DNA from: Gnetum montanum | Taxonomy: Eukaryota > Streptophyta > Gnetopsida > Gnetales > Gnetaceae | NCBI GenBank assembly: GCA_015680685.1 | Contig: MNCI01017888.1 | Coordinates: 1,661 to 65,660 of the forward strand | Reading direction: 5' to 3' | Length of the DNA stretch: 64,000 nt | Part shown: positions 47,006 to 59,200 of the stretch, piece after piece | Layout of the letters: each line of letters starts with the position of its first letter | How positions within the stretch are numbered: the stretch's first letter is position 1 | Translations under genes and position numbers: made by a program | Notes under the pieces: model-generated | What the model saw: the letters and a program-made list of their open reading frames with translations, nothing else | What the model was told of the DNA's origin: nothing | The model's database searches: none

Positions 47006-47960
47006 CTGCACCTAATGCTGATGAGCCAAATCTGTTAAAGTTCTCCTGCATATGTTATTCTTCGGATTACCCTGCATAGATAAGGTTGTTATAAATGAGT
47101 TGCAAAGCATAGTCCCGAAGACATTATTTAAATTAATGTTAACAGAAGAAAATAGATTTGAAGTTCATATCTACTGCGTTACTTCTCTGCACAATCTGTT
47201 GTGCACAATATGTTGAGTGACACAGATGATGATGAGTGTGTTAGAGACTCTGAAACTAAAGAGTACTAACGCTGGCTTTCTCAACATGAAAAATTATGAT
47301 GGCACACTAACGGTAAACCGAGATGAAAGAAGAAACAAGATTATACAAGGAGCTTCTTAGAGTTTAGTAAAGGCTAGAAAGGCTATAGCGATGCTTTGTC
47401 ATTTGAAAGATCATTTGGGGCTAGTCGTGGAAATGTGGGGATAGTACTTTACGGTTGGGTGGAAATGTGTGGCCAGTCGTTGAAATCTGGGAATAATACT
47501 TAACGGTTGGATGCAAATTTGTGGCCGGTCGTAAAGGGCAAAAGGAACTTTACAAATCAAAATGCCCTGTTGGAGAACACCTTGCTATAAAGAAAAGGAA
47601 AAACTTGTAAGAGATCTGAATAATATCGATTGAAAAGAAAAACACAACTACAAACTTCAAATGAGCTATGAAATATCAAATCCACTGACAGAAAATGCTC
47701 GTCAGACAGCAGAAGCAGAAAAAGAATGCATAGAGCAAAAGATAAAGATGCATTAATTAATTTATGAGCCAAATGCGGAACTTTATTTAAATAACAATAC
47801 TCGAACAGAACTAAAAAGAAGGGAAGCCCAAACAAAACCAAAATATAAAACAGAGAAAAAACTTACCGAAACTGCATAGTTGGTGGAAATAACGATGGCC
47901 TCTGCCAAACTAGATCAAAGATTTTCTGGGAAGTGGATGCAAAAGACATACGTGCAGTCT
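47006..47960 (-). other. Possible first exons of an unidentified minus-strand gene
   Basis: On the minus strand a possible exon ends CAGTTTCG with donor GTAAGT at 47866, and a second possible exon runs 47071-47006 between acceptor TATGCAG and donor GCAG/GTAAG. An ATG at 47051 opens MQENFNRFGSSALGAG up to the donor. Splice signals are good but short peptides prove little, and no downstream exon was found before the LARD element, which would sit in the next intron. I do not recognise the peptide. Confidence 0.2.
47418..47540 (+). repeat. 52-bp tandem repeat, two units plus a partial third
   Basis: Units begin GTGG(A/C)...GTCGT and share GAAAT(G/C)TGGG and ACGGTTGG; third copy GTGGCCGGTCGT is cut short. 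Confidence 0.7.
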
Positions 47961-48371
47961 TTAGTCAACAAGGACTTCAGACTGTGACCTTGAAATTCAT
48001 ATCTATGAGTTGTCCCACCTTTGATTAAAACTATGGTTGCCCTGGTTGAAATAAGTAGAGCTGAACAACCTTATTATAGTGTTACATACAGTATAGAGTT
48101 ACTAATAGAAGGTGGGAAAGCTCATACAGCATAGAGTTTGAAGAGGATCCACTGCACTCTTTCCCACACCCTCACACCTCTGCACTCTTTTTAATTGGCC
48201 AAGTTAAAGTAGTAGCAGAGCCAATATCATAGTAGGAGTGAAGGCAGTATCAAAATAGTAGCACAACACCCAAGTAGTATCAGAGCCGGGATCAAAATAG
48301 TAATCAGTAGCACAGCACCTGATGACACTAGTGGCAGCAAGCTTTTCACCATCCACAGCCTGGTAACCCTG

Positions 48372-48460
48372 CATAATGGCTTTTGCAAATCATGTAGAAC
48401 TTTTCCCTCTCCATAATGGCTTTTGCACATCCTGTAAAACTTTTCCCTTCCATAAATGCC
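48372..48460 (+). repeat. 40-bp tandem repeat CATAATGGCTTTTGCA
   Basis: Two nearly identical units (48372, 48412) and the start of a third (48451). Confidence 0.75.
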
Positions 48461-49074
48461 CTTCCAAGAACCATTCACATACTTTCACACCTTTATTGTA
48501 TTGTCACAGCCACCAATGATTTTGCTAAAACTTAAAAATCCAACCAAACCCCTCAATACAGAAACAAAAAGAAAGTAATCTCTAACAGTTAATGAGAACC
48601 ACAGGATATGTAAATCAAACAGTGAAGGGCATCAAATAAGGCAATATGCTGGCTTATGCCTTACTGCTGCAGCCAGGATAACAAATTTTACAAAATATAA
48701 AATATGAAACAGCCCGAACTAAACTAAAACGTTTGCACTGCATTATGTGAAAGACCCGTAAATTGTCGGAAAAAATTGTGCCCAGCAGTGTATTTATCGA
48801 CATTGCAGAAAAATTCAACGTCTAATTCATTAACAGCTAATAAGGGACGGGTATCAAGAAGGCACAACTCGCAAAAGAATTTCAGGCAAACGAAAAATTT
48901 AAGATTTCTGGGATCATTTTGAGAAACATCGTACCTCCGCAAATTTAAGATTTCTGCAACTTTCCCCAACCATAAGATTTCTGCAACTTTCCCCAACCAA
49001 AACCAAAAGTGATTTATGAAAGTGTTTCCACTATTCCTTAACTACCACGTATGGTCACATTGTTCACCGTGAAG

Positions 49075-49340
49075 AGACTAAACATGATTTATGGAAATAC
49101 TGAAGTATTTCCACTGTGCCCTAAAATGATATAGGGAAGTGTCTCCATGTGCCTTAGCTACCATGTATGCCTACATTGGTAATTCTAAATATATTTTCAT
49201 ACCAATAGTCAAAAATGATCTATGGAAGTGTCTCCATTGTACCTTAAAATGATATAGGGAAGTGTCTCCATGTGCCTTAGCTACCATGTATGCCTACATT
49301 AATAATTCTAAGTATATCTTCATACCAATAGTTAAAAAAT
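49075..49340 (+). repeat. About 119-bp tandem duplication
   Basis: Both copies contain AAAATGATATAGGGAAGTGT, CATGTGCCTTAGCTACCATG and CATACCAATAGT(C/T)AAAAA. A shorter 27-bp duplication with TTTCTGCAACTTTCCCCAAC lies just upstream (48948-49003). Confidence 0.85.
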
Positions 49341-50397
49341 GTGTGAGGCCAGCAGCCCCGCTGTATAGCCTTTTTTTTGGAATATAAATTCTCTCTCGAC
49401 CTTTTTCCGAAAAATAGTTAAAAAATGAAAAAGAAACTTGAACCTTTATGTCTCATTTAAGATTTGAAATGCATACCTCTATTCTATCTACTTGGATGAG
49501 AATGAAATCTTTTTTTATTTTATTTAAACAAGTGTGCATGGGTCCTCTATCAATGTGCCTGAGCCTGCTAACATGCAAGGGTGAGACCCAGGGACACATA
49601 AGCATGGTTGATGATACTCATCCAAGATGCATGAGTTAGCACAATAGACATGAATGATGGTTAAGGCACAACAGAGACACTTTCAATGATCTATTAGACA
49701 AACAATACATTCATCCCATAGAAAATAAAAATAGATTCAACAAAATGACTAACCATTATGGGATGTAACAAGAATAAGTCCTACAAACTTATTGCTGCAA
49801 TATTATATTTTTGACAAAGATGATTAGTTAAAAGGACAAATAAAAAAGACATGGTACTCATTCTCAAGAGCTATTAATCCACAAAGTTTGCATATATGTT
49901 CTTCTCTAGGAAGATTAATCCATCTTCCACTTTCTATTCTTAGTCAATATGAACTCAAATGAAGCTTGCTAGTTAAGGTGCAAGATCTAATTGGAATGTT
50001 AGCTATAAAATAGAAAACTTCTAAATCAAGCTAATTACCTCTAATGTGCTCCAAGTAGAATTTTTTCTTTCCTTTCACATTTGACCATATTTTTCTTAAC
50101 AATTATTATTTAACTAATGATGAGTCATCCAATGACATTTTGTTAGTCAAGGATAAGCCCTAGATTTGGGGATGTATCTCATGCACCCAATGTTTATGAT
50201 TTTCATGTGCATTGTTAAGGTTTTTATCTCTAAGTTATGCATCCTTGCCTTTCAGTTTCCACTCATAGGTTTGGAGTATGCTTTGAGCTTCTTGAGAAGT
50301 TTTTGGCTTCATTTGAAGATCCTTGGAAAGCCCCAACTTGTTTCTAGGCCTCCTGACTTTTATTTGGAAAATTGCATCCAAATTAGGATGGCAAGGA

Positions 50398-50987
50398 TGT
50401 GTTGGCTTCCCTGCACCAATGCACCCCCTTTGATGCCATGGTTTGGATAATTTGCCTCTCTTATTGTCTCGGGTGTCTTTTGGGTTCTCCCGGTTACATT
50501 GACAAATCTCCATTGACATATGGGTGCTAGTGAACCCCTACCATTGTGTTTTGAAAACTATAAATACATGCGACAAACTCCATACGAAATGAACTTAGTT
50601 TGAACTTGGTTCCAAACATTTCTTTGTGATTTTGGTATCTAGTTTCATGTGGAGAGCTCTTCCTTTCTTGGACAAGTGATTCATTCCCTATTTTATGTGT
50701 GTTTTGATTCATCACTGTCATAAATGTGACTAGACTCTATCAAAGTACTATCTTGCTTACATAGCTCAAAACCATTTGGTCGATGTAGAGTATAGTATTT
50801 GCATAATGAATAAAGCTTATAGTTTCTTTCTCCTTTTTACATCATTGATGCCTTAAACATTAAAATCATAAAAATATTTATTCCTTTCTTTTCTTCATAA
50901 GTTGTGATGATTCATCTTTACTCAAAAAGGTCATAACTATACAATAAGGTGTTAGGCCATCAAGGTTGCGACTAAGAGCCATTTTAT

Positions 50988-51022
<35 letters not shown>

Positions 51023-51163
51023 TGTGATGTTGCACCTATCCCTTGAGGGATTACAATAAAAGCATTGCCCCCATTCCCAAGTGGGATTGCAATCTAGGTG
51101 TGTTTATTATTGTATGTTTATTTCTCATAAAGATAAAAACCTATAAAAATTATTGATGAAACA
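50398..51163 (+). repeat. LTR-like block, copy R1
   Basis: Resembles 58475-59200 throughout: TGT(G/A)TTG(G/A)CTTCCCT at the start, TATAAATA (50559-50566), TCATCACTGTC...GTGACTAGACTCT, GAATAAAGCTTATAG, GGCCATCAAGGTTGCGACTAAGAGCC, and GGGATTACAAT. TATA box followed by AATAAAG about 250 bp on is LTR-like. It includes a (GT)14 microsatellite missing from the partner. Borders are approximate. Confidence 0.55.
50992..51019 (+). repeat. (GT)14 microsatellite
   Basis: Fourteen uninterrupted GT units inside LTR-like block R1; absent at the corresponding place in R2 (about 59075). Confidence 0.95.
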
Positions 51164-51180
51164 TTTAATTGTAAGGACTA

Positions 51181-51770
51181 TGATATCATATTTATGATAT
51201 CATAGCTTTGCATACATCATTGTAGATACGATGTAGTGGGCCATGGTCATGCCTATAAATGCCAACTCACCATTGTGTTGAAAACAAGTTTTTGCTAACA
51301 CTTAGCAAAATTCTTGTAGTTTGTTTTCTTGAAGTTAGAGTTAGTGTAAACATCAGCAATGTGATGAATTATAATTGTACAGAATCTTTATTCGAGTGGA
51401 TTATTCATAAACATAATTCATAAATAGAAATAAAGATTGAGATTGTTCTTCATCACTGCAGCATATCACTTAGCATAAATTTACTTTTTCATAATGTTTA
51501 ATTTCACTAGGTCATTTACTGTTTCAATGTCTATTAGTAACGTGAAATAACTATGACTAGTTTCAAGTGTAAAGTGTAATTGTTTGGTAGCCCAATAGTG
51601 ACTTTGCTTAATTTGCTCAATGGTAAAGTTACTTGGTAATCCTAGCAATAGTTACATTAGCTTAGGTTGTGTACAAAAAACGAGGAACAAATACTTATCA
51701 CCATAGGATAAAATAGATTTACATTTTCATTGTACTTAGAGATTGAAATTACCAAACATAATTTACTAAC
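51181..51770 (+). repeat. Family 2 LTR, truncated
   Basis: Starts TGATATCATATTTATGATAT and contains CCTATAAATGCC and AATAAAGATTGAGATTGTTC, matching the LTR of element A and the LTR at 62786. Homology ends near 51770, where minus-strand gypsy coding sequence begins, so another element probably inserted here. Confidence 0.7.
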
Positions 51771-51774
51771 TTCT

Positions 51775-52594
51775 CTAGAAGAAATAACATTTTCTTGGAT
51801 TCCCCCATCAATCAAAATATTAATCCATTCCCCACTAAGAAAACCTCTAGCCCCAATCTAAAATAACAAATTTCTATTAGGGTGGTTTCCTCTATTCATA
51901 TTCTTCATGAATGCATAAGAATTTAATTCAGAAAATTCCTCAGTATTGGAAGCATTAGGATTACATCTTTGAAGACCTTGGTTGGATGTCTCCTCCACCT
52001 CCATGGTGTGCACATTCTTTCCCTTGGCTACCTTGTGAAATGGACATTTCCATATTTTGTATCCCCATTCTTCACATTTGAAGCATTAAATCTTAGATGA
52101 TTTGTTACCTTGGCTATTGCCTCCCTTACCTTGGTATTTCTTAGCTTTGTTCTTCTTATCACCCCTTTTAGTCTTCTTATTATGGTTTCCATCTTTATCT
52201 TCAAATTTAGACTTGGATTCCTTCTTAGATTTGGATCCATTATCCCTTCCATTTGAAGCTTGTTTGCTCTTGTTTCCAAATCCATTGAGTTTCTTTTCTT
52301 TCTTGAATACCAAATCATAAGCCTCATCAAGATTTTGTGGCTTATAAAATGACAACTTCTACTAATACACCATTTGAGACCTCCTAGAAAGATTTAAGCC
52401 TACTCATACTTCTTCCAGTTCACATTAGCTTGATGGAATAGATCACAAAATTTAACATAAAATTCCTTAACATCAATATGGATTCAACAATAGGTACCCT
52501 TAATTGATTTGGTACCTCCTCTAATACAAAATGCTCATCAAGTATTCTTAGCCAACTTCAAAAAGCATTGGTGCCATCAACACCATTGAACATC
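51775..52594 (-). pseudogene. gag (zinc knuckle) and protease start of the gypsy-type element
   Basis: From 52355: YKPQNLDEAYDLVFKKEKKL, a Lys/Ser/Asn-rich linker, then a knuckle CFKCEEWGYKIWKCPFHKVA (CCHC with His replaced), an acidic linker, and INILIDGGIQENVIS, the protease active site (consensus LIDGGS.EN.IS). Stops at the gag-knuckle junction and within the protease. Order and motifs are those of gypsy gag-pol. Confidence 0.7.
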
Positions 52595-53158
52595 NATAAA
52601 GATGAAGAAGCTTCTCAACCTAGTCAAAGAGCCCAATATGAGAAGGATGAACATTCTAGCTATAGGAGTATGAGAATCCATCAACCTAGGGTTCTAAGGA
52701 AAAGGAACTTGATTCCTCATCATAGAATTCCATGATCAACATCTACTTCTTCTCATGGAAAGTTGGATGATGAAGATGAAGCTAGGATTGCTAGGGCATC
52801 ATGAAATGCTTCAAGGCTTCCATATGTGAAACTTAAGATGTTCAATGGTGTTGATGGCACCAATGCTTTTTGAAGTTGGCTAAGAATACTTGATGAGCAT
52901 TTTGTATTAGAGGAGGTACCAAATCAATTAAGGGTACCTATTGTTGAATCCATATTGATGTTAAGGAATTTTATGTTAAATTTTGTGATCTATTCCATCA
53001 AGCTAATGTGAACTGGAAGAAGTATGAGTAGGCTTAAATCTTTCTAGGAGGTCTCAAATGGTGTATTAGTAGAAGTTGTCATTTTATAAGCCACAAAATC
53101 TTGATGAGGCTTATGATTTGGTATTCAAGAAAGAAAAGAAACTCAATGGATTTGGAAA
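52273..53158. repeat. Perfect 322-bp inverted repeat ending at single Ns
   Basis: 52273-52594 is the exact reverse complement of 52837-53158 (all 322 positions checked by eye). The left arm ends at N52595 and the right arm ends at N53159. The piece between the Ns (52596-53158) therefore looks like one contig placed in reverse: turned round, it overlaps the left contig by 322 bp and extends gag. Confidence 0.95.
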
Positions 53159-53159
53159 N

Positions 53160-53760
53160 GTGCAATACAATGGATTCATCAATCCAAAAATCCAAACATA
53201 CTCTCACACCCTCATATTATTGTAAAGCATAAGGCTCTACAATCTTACAAAGATTGATCTTAATTTAAGGCTCAATCCAAATTAGACCTTACAACACAAA
53301 GATTTGAAATTCCATTGATAGAGGCAAAGAACTATGGTAAAGATCACACACATACTTAACCTTAGAGATGGGTGCACACTCATGTAACCTCTCTTCTCAC
53401 CTTTCTTCTTACCTATCTTCTCAAGATCTTGGAATATCTCTATTTAATAATTTACCTAGGTAGACAATGTGGTTGGCTATGCTAGTTGTTAATTATGCAA
53501 GTCATGGGGGGTAGTTGAAACTAGTTGGGATCACATGGGTATAATAGTTAGAATTACATGGATCTAGTAGTTGATATTAATAATTTTCCAATAACCACCC
53601 CCTCAAAGGTAGCATTCCAACAACCACCCCCTAAAGATCAAAATACCAACAACCATCCCCCTTAAATTCAACAACCCAACAACCATTCCCCTTAAAGTCA
53701 ATAACCACCCTCCTCAACCTTATCCATTTAATGTGTGTGCTATTTAACTTCATGTCATAC
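53160..53760 (-). repeat. LTR-like flank with C-rich 29-bp repeats
   Basis: 53585-53720 has about four imperfect units of CCAACAACCA(C/T)(C)CCCCT plus spacer. On the minus strand a TATA-like TTAAATAGAG lies at about 53449. It could be the LTR of the minus-strand gypsy element, but no partner copy is in the window to fix its ends. Confidence 0.35.
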
Positions 53761-54479
53761 ATCACTTAAAGAGGCTTGGAAGAGGTGTCCCTATATCATT
53801 GGGAGGTTTTCTTATTCTTAAGGAAATTATAGAAAACCCTATCATTAACAACAATATTATCCAAGTGGAACTCCATCTTAACCCAAGGAGTACTATTAAC
53901 AAAGGAAAAACCCACACTTGCGGAGGATGCAACCACCAAGGTAATAATATCCCTACAGGTAGTTTGATCCTTATTGTTATTATGTCTACTAACTTGTATC
54001 CCTAAGTGACTCCACCACTGATATATCTACTCATGAGTAGTGTCCTCCTAAGTATCATAAACCTGTCACTCCATGGGTTGAACCTCCTTCATATGCTCCT
54101 CACCTTCGCTAGCACTCCTAACCATATGCTTCTAACCCATTATAACATGCTTCACCTATACAAGATGAAATACTATTACATATACAATTATAGAATGTCA
54201 TAAGAGTTGTAAACATGCAAGAAAATGGTAACTCAAGTGATTCCAGTGCAAGCCTTAGAAATGTCCATTCTTCATACTTGCCAATCCATCCAAATCTATG
54301 TAAGTATCCATGGCTATGGATCTCACACTTATATACTCCTAAGGACATTTTGAGCTATTGTTAAACCAAAGCATAACTAATGTATAAACTATCATGTTAA
54401 CCCATGTAGTTACTAATTAGGTTAAATGAAGAAACCTTCCAAAGAAAGGAACCAATTTGGAAAATCCATGATTTACCTA

Positions 54480-54830
54480 CAAATCATAAAAAATAATCCT
54501 TGTGAGGTTCTACTAAATTTAGGTTTCAGAGTTAACTTGATCTCACAAGAAAAGTACAAAGCTTAGAACCTACCTTCTTTAAATAAATATAATATCAAAA
54601 TAAAGCTTTTTGACCAATCTATCATCATTTCCTTGGAATTAGTGGAAGACATTATGATCACCATTAGTGGCTAGTCATACCATGATGATTTCTTATGATC
54701 CATTTTAATAGCTATAAAGGAAGTTTCCCATAATTATGGGAAGGACTTGGCTAAGCATAGTTAATGCTAAGCATGGGATCAAATACTTATCCTTAGAAAG
54801 TTTTAAAGAAAATGAACATGGAATTCTACA
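54480..54830 (+). pseudogene. Protease remnant, family 2
   Basis: IIKNNPCEVLLN then GFRVNLISQEKYKA (active-site DSG replaced by NLGF), NLPSLNKYNIKIKLFDQSII and LELVEDIMITISG. Collinear with 250-460 and 62250-62460. The loss of the catalytic Asp shows it is dead. Confidence 0.65.
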
Positions 54831-55479
54831 AAAGAAGCATACTCCATGCATCACATACAGTGACATTAGGGTGCAATTACATGTAGAAGTTATGAGTAAT
54901 CAAATATAGAACTATTACAGCATGAAAATTATGTGAAGAATCAGTGAGTATGAAAAATTGCCTATATATAGCATCCACCAAACAAGAGGACATCCAATGG
55001 CCAATCACATATGAAAGTTATAGTTCTACTATATGCATGGAATCTCAAGAAGTCCTCACAAGTTCCTATATCAATAAATTGGATGGATTTGAGTAGTTGA
55101 GATGCTAACTTTCCTATGCAAAAAACTATCAAGAAATAGAGATAAACTAGAGAAAGTTGGAAGCTCTTGAGTTAACTAAATTGAAGTTACATTAAACTTA
55201 AGACATTACCAAAATTTCTAAAGTATGTGTTCCTGAAGAATGGTAAACCAATAATTATGAATGCTTAACTTACAATGGAACAAAAATAGAAGTTACCAGT
55301 GGTTGTAATAAAATTATCAATAATCTTTTCATGATCATATGATAAAATAACAAGGATTGATCCTTGCACATGCTAGCACAAAATCTACACTAATCCAACC
55401 ATCAAGTCCAAAAGATATCCATGACAAAGAATAAATCTAAAACTAAAGCAAGTTATCAAAAAATATATTGAGAAGCTCT

Positions 55480-55700
55480 AAAAAGCTAGATTCATCTATC
55501 CTATAGTAGATAATAAGTGGATAAGTCTACTTGCTATTATGTTAAAGAAATGTGAATAGTGGAGGATTTGCATTGATGTTAGGTTGTTGAACATGGCAAC
55601 CTTCAAAGATCATTTTCTATTACCATTTGTTGATCAAGTCTTGAATACCATTAAAGGCCACAAGTATGACATCTTTATGGATGACTATAGTGGCTAGTTA
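55480..55700 (+). pseudogene. Reverse transcriptase N-terminal fragment, family 2
   Basis: Reads FIYPIVDNKWISLLAIMLKK, WRICIDVRLLNMATFKDHF, LPFVDQVLNTIKGHKYDIFM then DDYSG and a stop. These are the fingers/palm blocks of gypsy RT. The next sequence (55740-55860: CLSQLQWDNKVDKEPLFDQF) belongs to the end of RNase H, so the catalytic domain between was deleted. Confidence 0.7.
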
Positions 55701-56129
55701 TTTTTTAGGAGTTTAATATTACAATAATTAACAAGAACAAGACCAAAAATTTTAAAATTGATTGCTTATCTCAATTACAATGGGATAACAAGGTTGACAA
55801 AGAGCCATTGTTTGACCAATTTCCCAATGATTTGCTATTCATAAGGCAAAAAAGATGATATTTGATGTATTCAAGTCATGATATGTTGATTATCTTACTT
55901 ATTTTCTCAAGAAAAAAGTCCTTGTTGAATGGAACAAGTATAGAAAACAATAAGTCTTATACCAAGTTAAACACTACATGAAGATATAGGGTAACTTCTA
56001 TAAAATTTGTGCATATAGCCTAGTGCAATAGTGTGTTCTAGAGAAAAATTACTTTATAATTCCTCAAGATACTCATGATAAATCTTGTGAATGTCACTAT
56101 GCTAGAAGAATGGTCATAAAATCCTTATG

Positions 56130-57200
56130 GCATAATACTTTTGGCTAACAATATTCAGGGATGTTCACTTATTTGCTAATTCCTCCAAAAGATGTCAACA
56201 TAATGATGGGATGATTGCAAGGCTTAAGGGTTCTCAATAATGAATCCAATCATTGGAGCCATTTGACTTATAGGAAATTATTTTCATGGATCCCATCACA
56301 CCCATGTCCAATGGGAAATCCTACATCATCATTGTTGTAGACTATTAAATGAAATGCGAAGAAGTTGTAATACTAACAAATTGTACCATAGCAATAGTAA
56401 TAAGGTTTTTTCTATAGTAGGTGGTAAATAGGTTTTGTATGTCAAGGGCAATTATTTCTAATAATGATATCCATTTTATGGGTTCTACCTTCAAAAAACT
56501 AATGAGATGCATGGAAGTAGAACATAAAATTTCTACACCTTACTATTCCTACACCAATAGTTAAGATGAAGTAACCAATAGGAAGATCACATGAATCACT
56601 AGTAGGAAAATTAGAAAATATAGAAGTTATTAGATAACAAAACTCAATGATGCCTTATGGGCCTATTTTTCCACCTGGAAACTTCCTATAGGCTACTCCC
56701 TTGATGAACTAATGTATGGTAGGGTACCATAACTTCTTGTTCAAACTAAGCTATGTACACTAAATATAGCTTATGAGCTTGACTTCAAAATTAGCCTAAC
56801 ATAGAAAGAACATCTAATAAATCTCAATGTTATTGACAAGGATTAGAGAGTGGTACTTATGATAAACAAAGTACAAAAAGTATACACCAAACAATGCCAT
56901 GATGCCAAGATTAGATGAGTAGAATTTCGCTCATTTATTACTAGAACCTCACTCATTTATCTCAATGAAATAAATTCCAAACATTGTGGGAAGGATCTTA
57001 TGTCATATATTCTACCTTCACATATAGCATCATGCAAATATACCATCCTGACTACCTACAAAAACTCATATTGATCAACATGCAACAAGTTAAATCATTC
57101 AAGGGTTCCTAGGTAGTCATGCATTATAATGATACCTCTACCACTTTCAAGATTTATTCCATTTTCAATGTTTTCACCTTCCATTGTAGTCATGAGGGAG
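56130..57200 (+). pseudogene. Integrase remnant, family 2
   Basis: Plus-strand frames read LWHNTFG...YSGMFTYLLI (zinc-binding region), FMDPITPMSNGKSYIIIVVD (first catalytic Asp), FCMSRAIISNNDIHFMGSTF (second, now NN-D), MEVEHKISTPYYS where the poly-G element has prolines, NDALWAYFSTWKLPIGYSLD and ELMYGRVP. Gives the intact comparison for the poly-G site at 9387. Confidence 0.7.
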
Positions 57201-57240
57201 ATATCCATTCTAATTAATACCTTGTAAGGCCAAGTTCTTC

Positions 57241-58474
57241 ACATTTTTTAAATATACAATTTTATTTTACCTTTTTTATTTTTTATGAATTTTCATATTT
57301 TGAAGTCATTCTATGTTTTATGTTATCTTTGAATCATTTCTACTAATTTTTGTTATTAAAAATTCCTACTTTTGTGCAAAGGTCAACTTTGTTATTGAAA
57401 CTATGTCTTATGATATCAAGATATTGAATAAGTATTGTGTAAAGTAATGAGATAATGTCATTAATTCCTCTAATATTTAGGAATATGTTATCCTTATCAT
57501 GAAAATAATGTGGTTCTTATCATATAAAACTAATTCCATGATCATTATATCTTGAAGAAAATGGAAAGAACTAAGAGAGAATGAAAAAGGATGTGACATC
57601 AAGAGGATTTTTTAATTCCTTGGACTTCCTCTAAAGATCTTACTTCTCCACATGGTTATGCCATTACTCATGTTTTAATTTTGATGGAAGCATGCTCTTT
57701 AATAAAAGTTTTTACCTTACTATATCACTGGAAAGACATGTGGCCCATGCTTGAAGGTATTTCTCCAATAAAGATAACATAATAATTAATTAATTTACAT
57801 ATGTAAAAATTATTCTTAGGGTATTACTAGAAAGACATGTGACCCATGCTTAAATGTAGAATACTTCCAAGAGTCTTAAGATTTCTTTGAATAGATCCAT
57901 TACATGATTGAAAAGACATATGACCCATGCTTGAATGCATCTTTAGTGGGATTAGCATTGGTTATGAAACTAGAAAGACATGTGGTCCATACCTGAAAGC
58001 ATCCCTCTAACAAATGACTAAGAGTCTTCAAATTAAATGTTCTAATTAATTAATTACCTTATTCTTCATTTTCTTTTATAGAGTAATGGCATTTTCATGT
58101 AGTTGTGGTTGGCCTCATGGTGGTGAATTTAGGATGATATGATGAAATGTTACTAGTAAATTTATGAACTTGGTTTAACATTTGGGTAGATATGTATGTG
58201 ATGAGGCATCTAGTGGAATTTTGTAAGTCAATTGTAATCCCTAAACTTAGAAAGTATTTGATGCATCTTGTATTTGTAGTCTTGGCATGTTTTTTTGTGG
58301 TTTGTATCTCCCATATGTGCTTCCTTATCTATTATGTAATACTTTTGATTTTTGTACATGTCTCAAGCTCGTTAGGACATTTTAAACCTCTTTTGTATGT
58401 CTTAATGTTCTTTCAACATGTTCCTTTGGATTCTGGGTTTCATCTAAGATCAACCTTGGTTTTCTAGTAGGGGG
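57241..58474 (+). other. 3' non-coding region of the gypsy remnant
   Basis: 57390-57640 resembles 1260-1560 of the first element (GG(A/G)TGTGAC(A/T)TCAAG). 57725-58000 has four spaced copies of a 25-mer. It ends with CTAGTAGGGGG, a polypurine-like tract before LTR-like block R2. Confidence 0.5.
57725..57995 (+). repeat. Four spaced copies of GAAAGACATGTGGCCCATGC
   Basis: Copies at about 57730, 57829, 57910 and 57972, each GAAA(A)GACAT(G/A)TG(A/G)(C/T)CCATGCTTGAA-like, with unrelated spacers of 40-75 bp. Confidence 0.75.
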
Positions 58475-59200
58475 TGTATTGACTTCCCTATGTTAGTACA
58501 TCCTGCTGTATTAATGCCCCTACATTAGTTCATTCCTTGCTCTAGTTTAGGCCCAAGTGCTAAAAGGTATGATATGATTGGCCATGGTTATGTTGATAGA
58601 CCTCTATTGACTCTTAAGCATTGGCAAACCTACACTATTATATTGCCAAAACTATAAATACTCTAGATGAGCTCTCACATAGATCTTAATGATAACTTTG
58701 ATTTCCTTTGAGATTTTTTTGTCTAGTTTATGGGAAGTATTATTTCTTCCTTGGATAAGTTGATTTCTTTTGTTATTGTGTATGTATTTTGAGTCCTCAT
58801 TTTTGCAAGTGTGGCTAGACTCTTTCAAAGTGCTACCTTTCTTGCATAGCCTAAAACCATTTGATTGACATACAGTCCAATGTTTGTGAAGTGAATAAAG
58901 CTCATGGCTTTCTTTTTTTATTACACCGTTTATGCCTTAAACATTAAAATAATAAAAATATCTATTTATTTTCCATTTTATTGAGCTACGATGATTCATC
59001 CTTATCCAAGGAGGTCGTAATATAGCATAGTGTTGGGCCATCAATGTTATGACTAAGAGCCATTTAATTGCATTTCATCTATAGTGTTGCACCTATCCTT
59101 AGGAGGGATTGTAATGTGTGTGTTCATTATTATTTTATTCTTATGTTTATAAAATTCATAAAAATTATAAATATTTTCTCTATTCTCTACCATGGAAACA
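58475..59200 (+). repeat. LTR-like block, copy R2
   Basis: Begins TGTATTGACTTCCCTATG after a GGGGG tract; TATAAATA at 58653-58660; GTGAATAAAGCTCATGG; then the GGCCATCAATGTTATGACTAAGAGCC block shared with R1. It may be the 3' LTR of an element whose 5' LTR is R1, with other elements nested between (inference). Confidence 0.55.

Larger units (their letters stand above)
46417..50397. other. Flanking DNA with small tandem repeats and no firm gene
   Basis: Tandem repeats at 47418-47540, 48372-48450, 48948-49003 and 49075-49340. A weak gene-start candidate is on the minus strand at 47006-47071 and 47867-47960. The rest shows no coding motif. Confidence 0.45.
51771..53760 (-). mobile_element. Gypsy-type element with gag and protease, disturbed by a palindrome
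   Basis: On the minus strand 52355-51775 reads a gag C-terminus and start of protease. 52596-53158 holds the gag N-terminal part but in plus orientation, and 53160-53750 is probably an LTR-like flank. Two Ns (52595, 53159) bound the reversed piece. Distinct from families 1 and 2: zinc-knuckle gag and an IDGG-type protease. No RT seen. Confidence 0.6.
53780..57240 (+). mobile_element. Family 2 gypsy internal region (gag end, protease, RT fragment, integrase)
   Basis: Plus strand: gag C-terminal part (53870-54200, VELHLNP...CNHQGNNIPTGSLI, then Pro-rich) like element A; protease (54480-54800); RT start (55480-55700); an internal deletion to the RNase H/integrase linker; integrase (56130-57200). 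The 5' LTR may be 51181-51770; no family 2 LTR follows downstream. All frames decayed. Confidence 0.7.
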
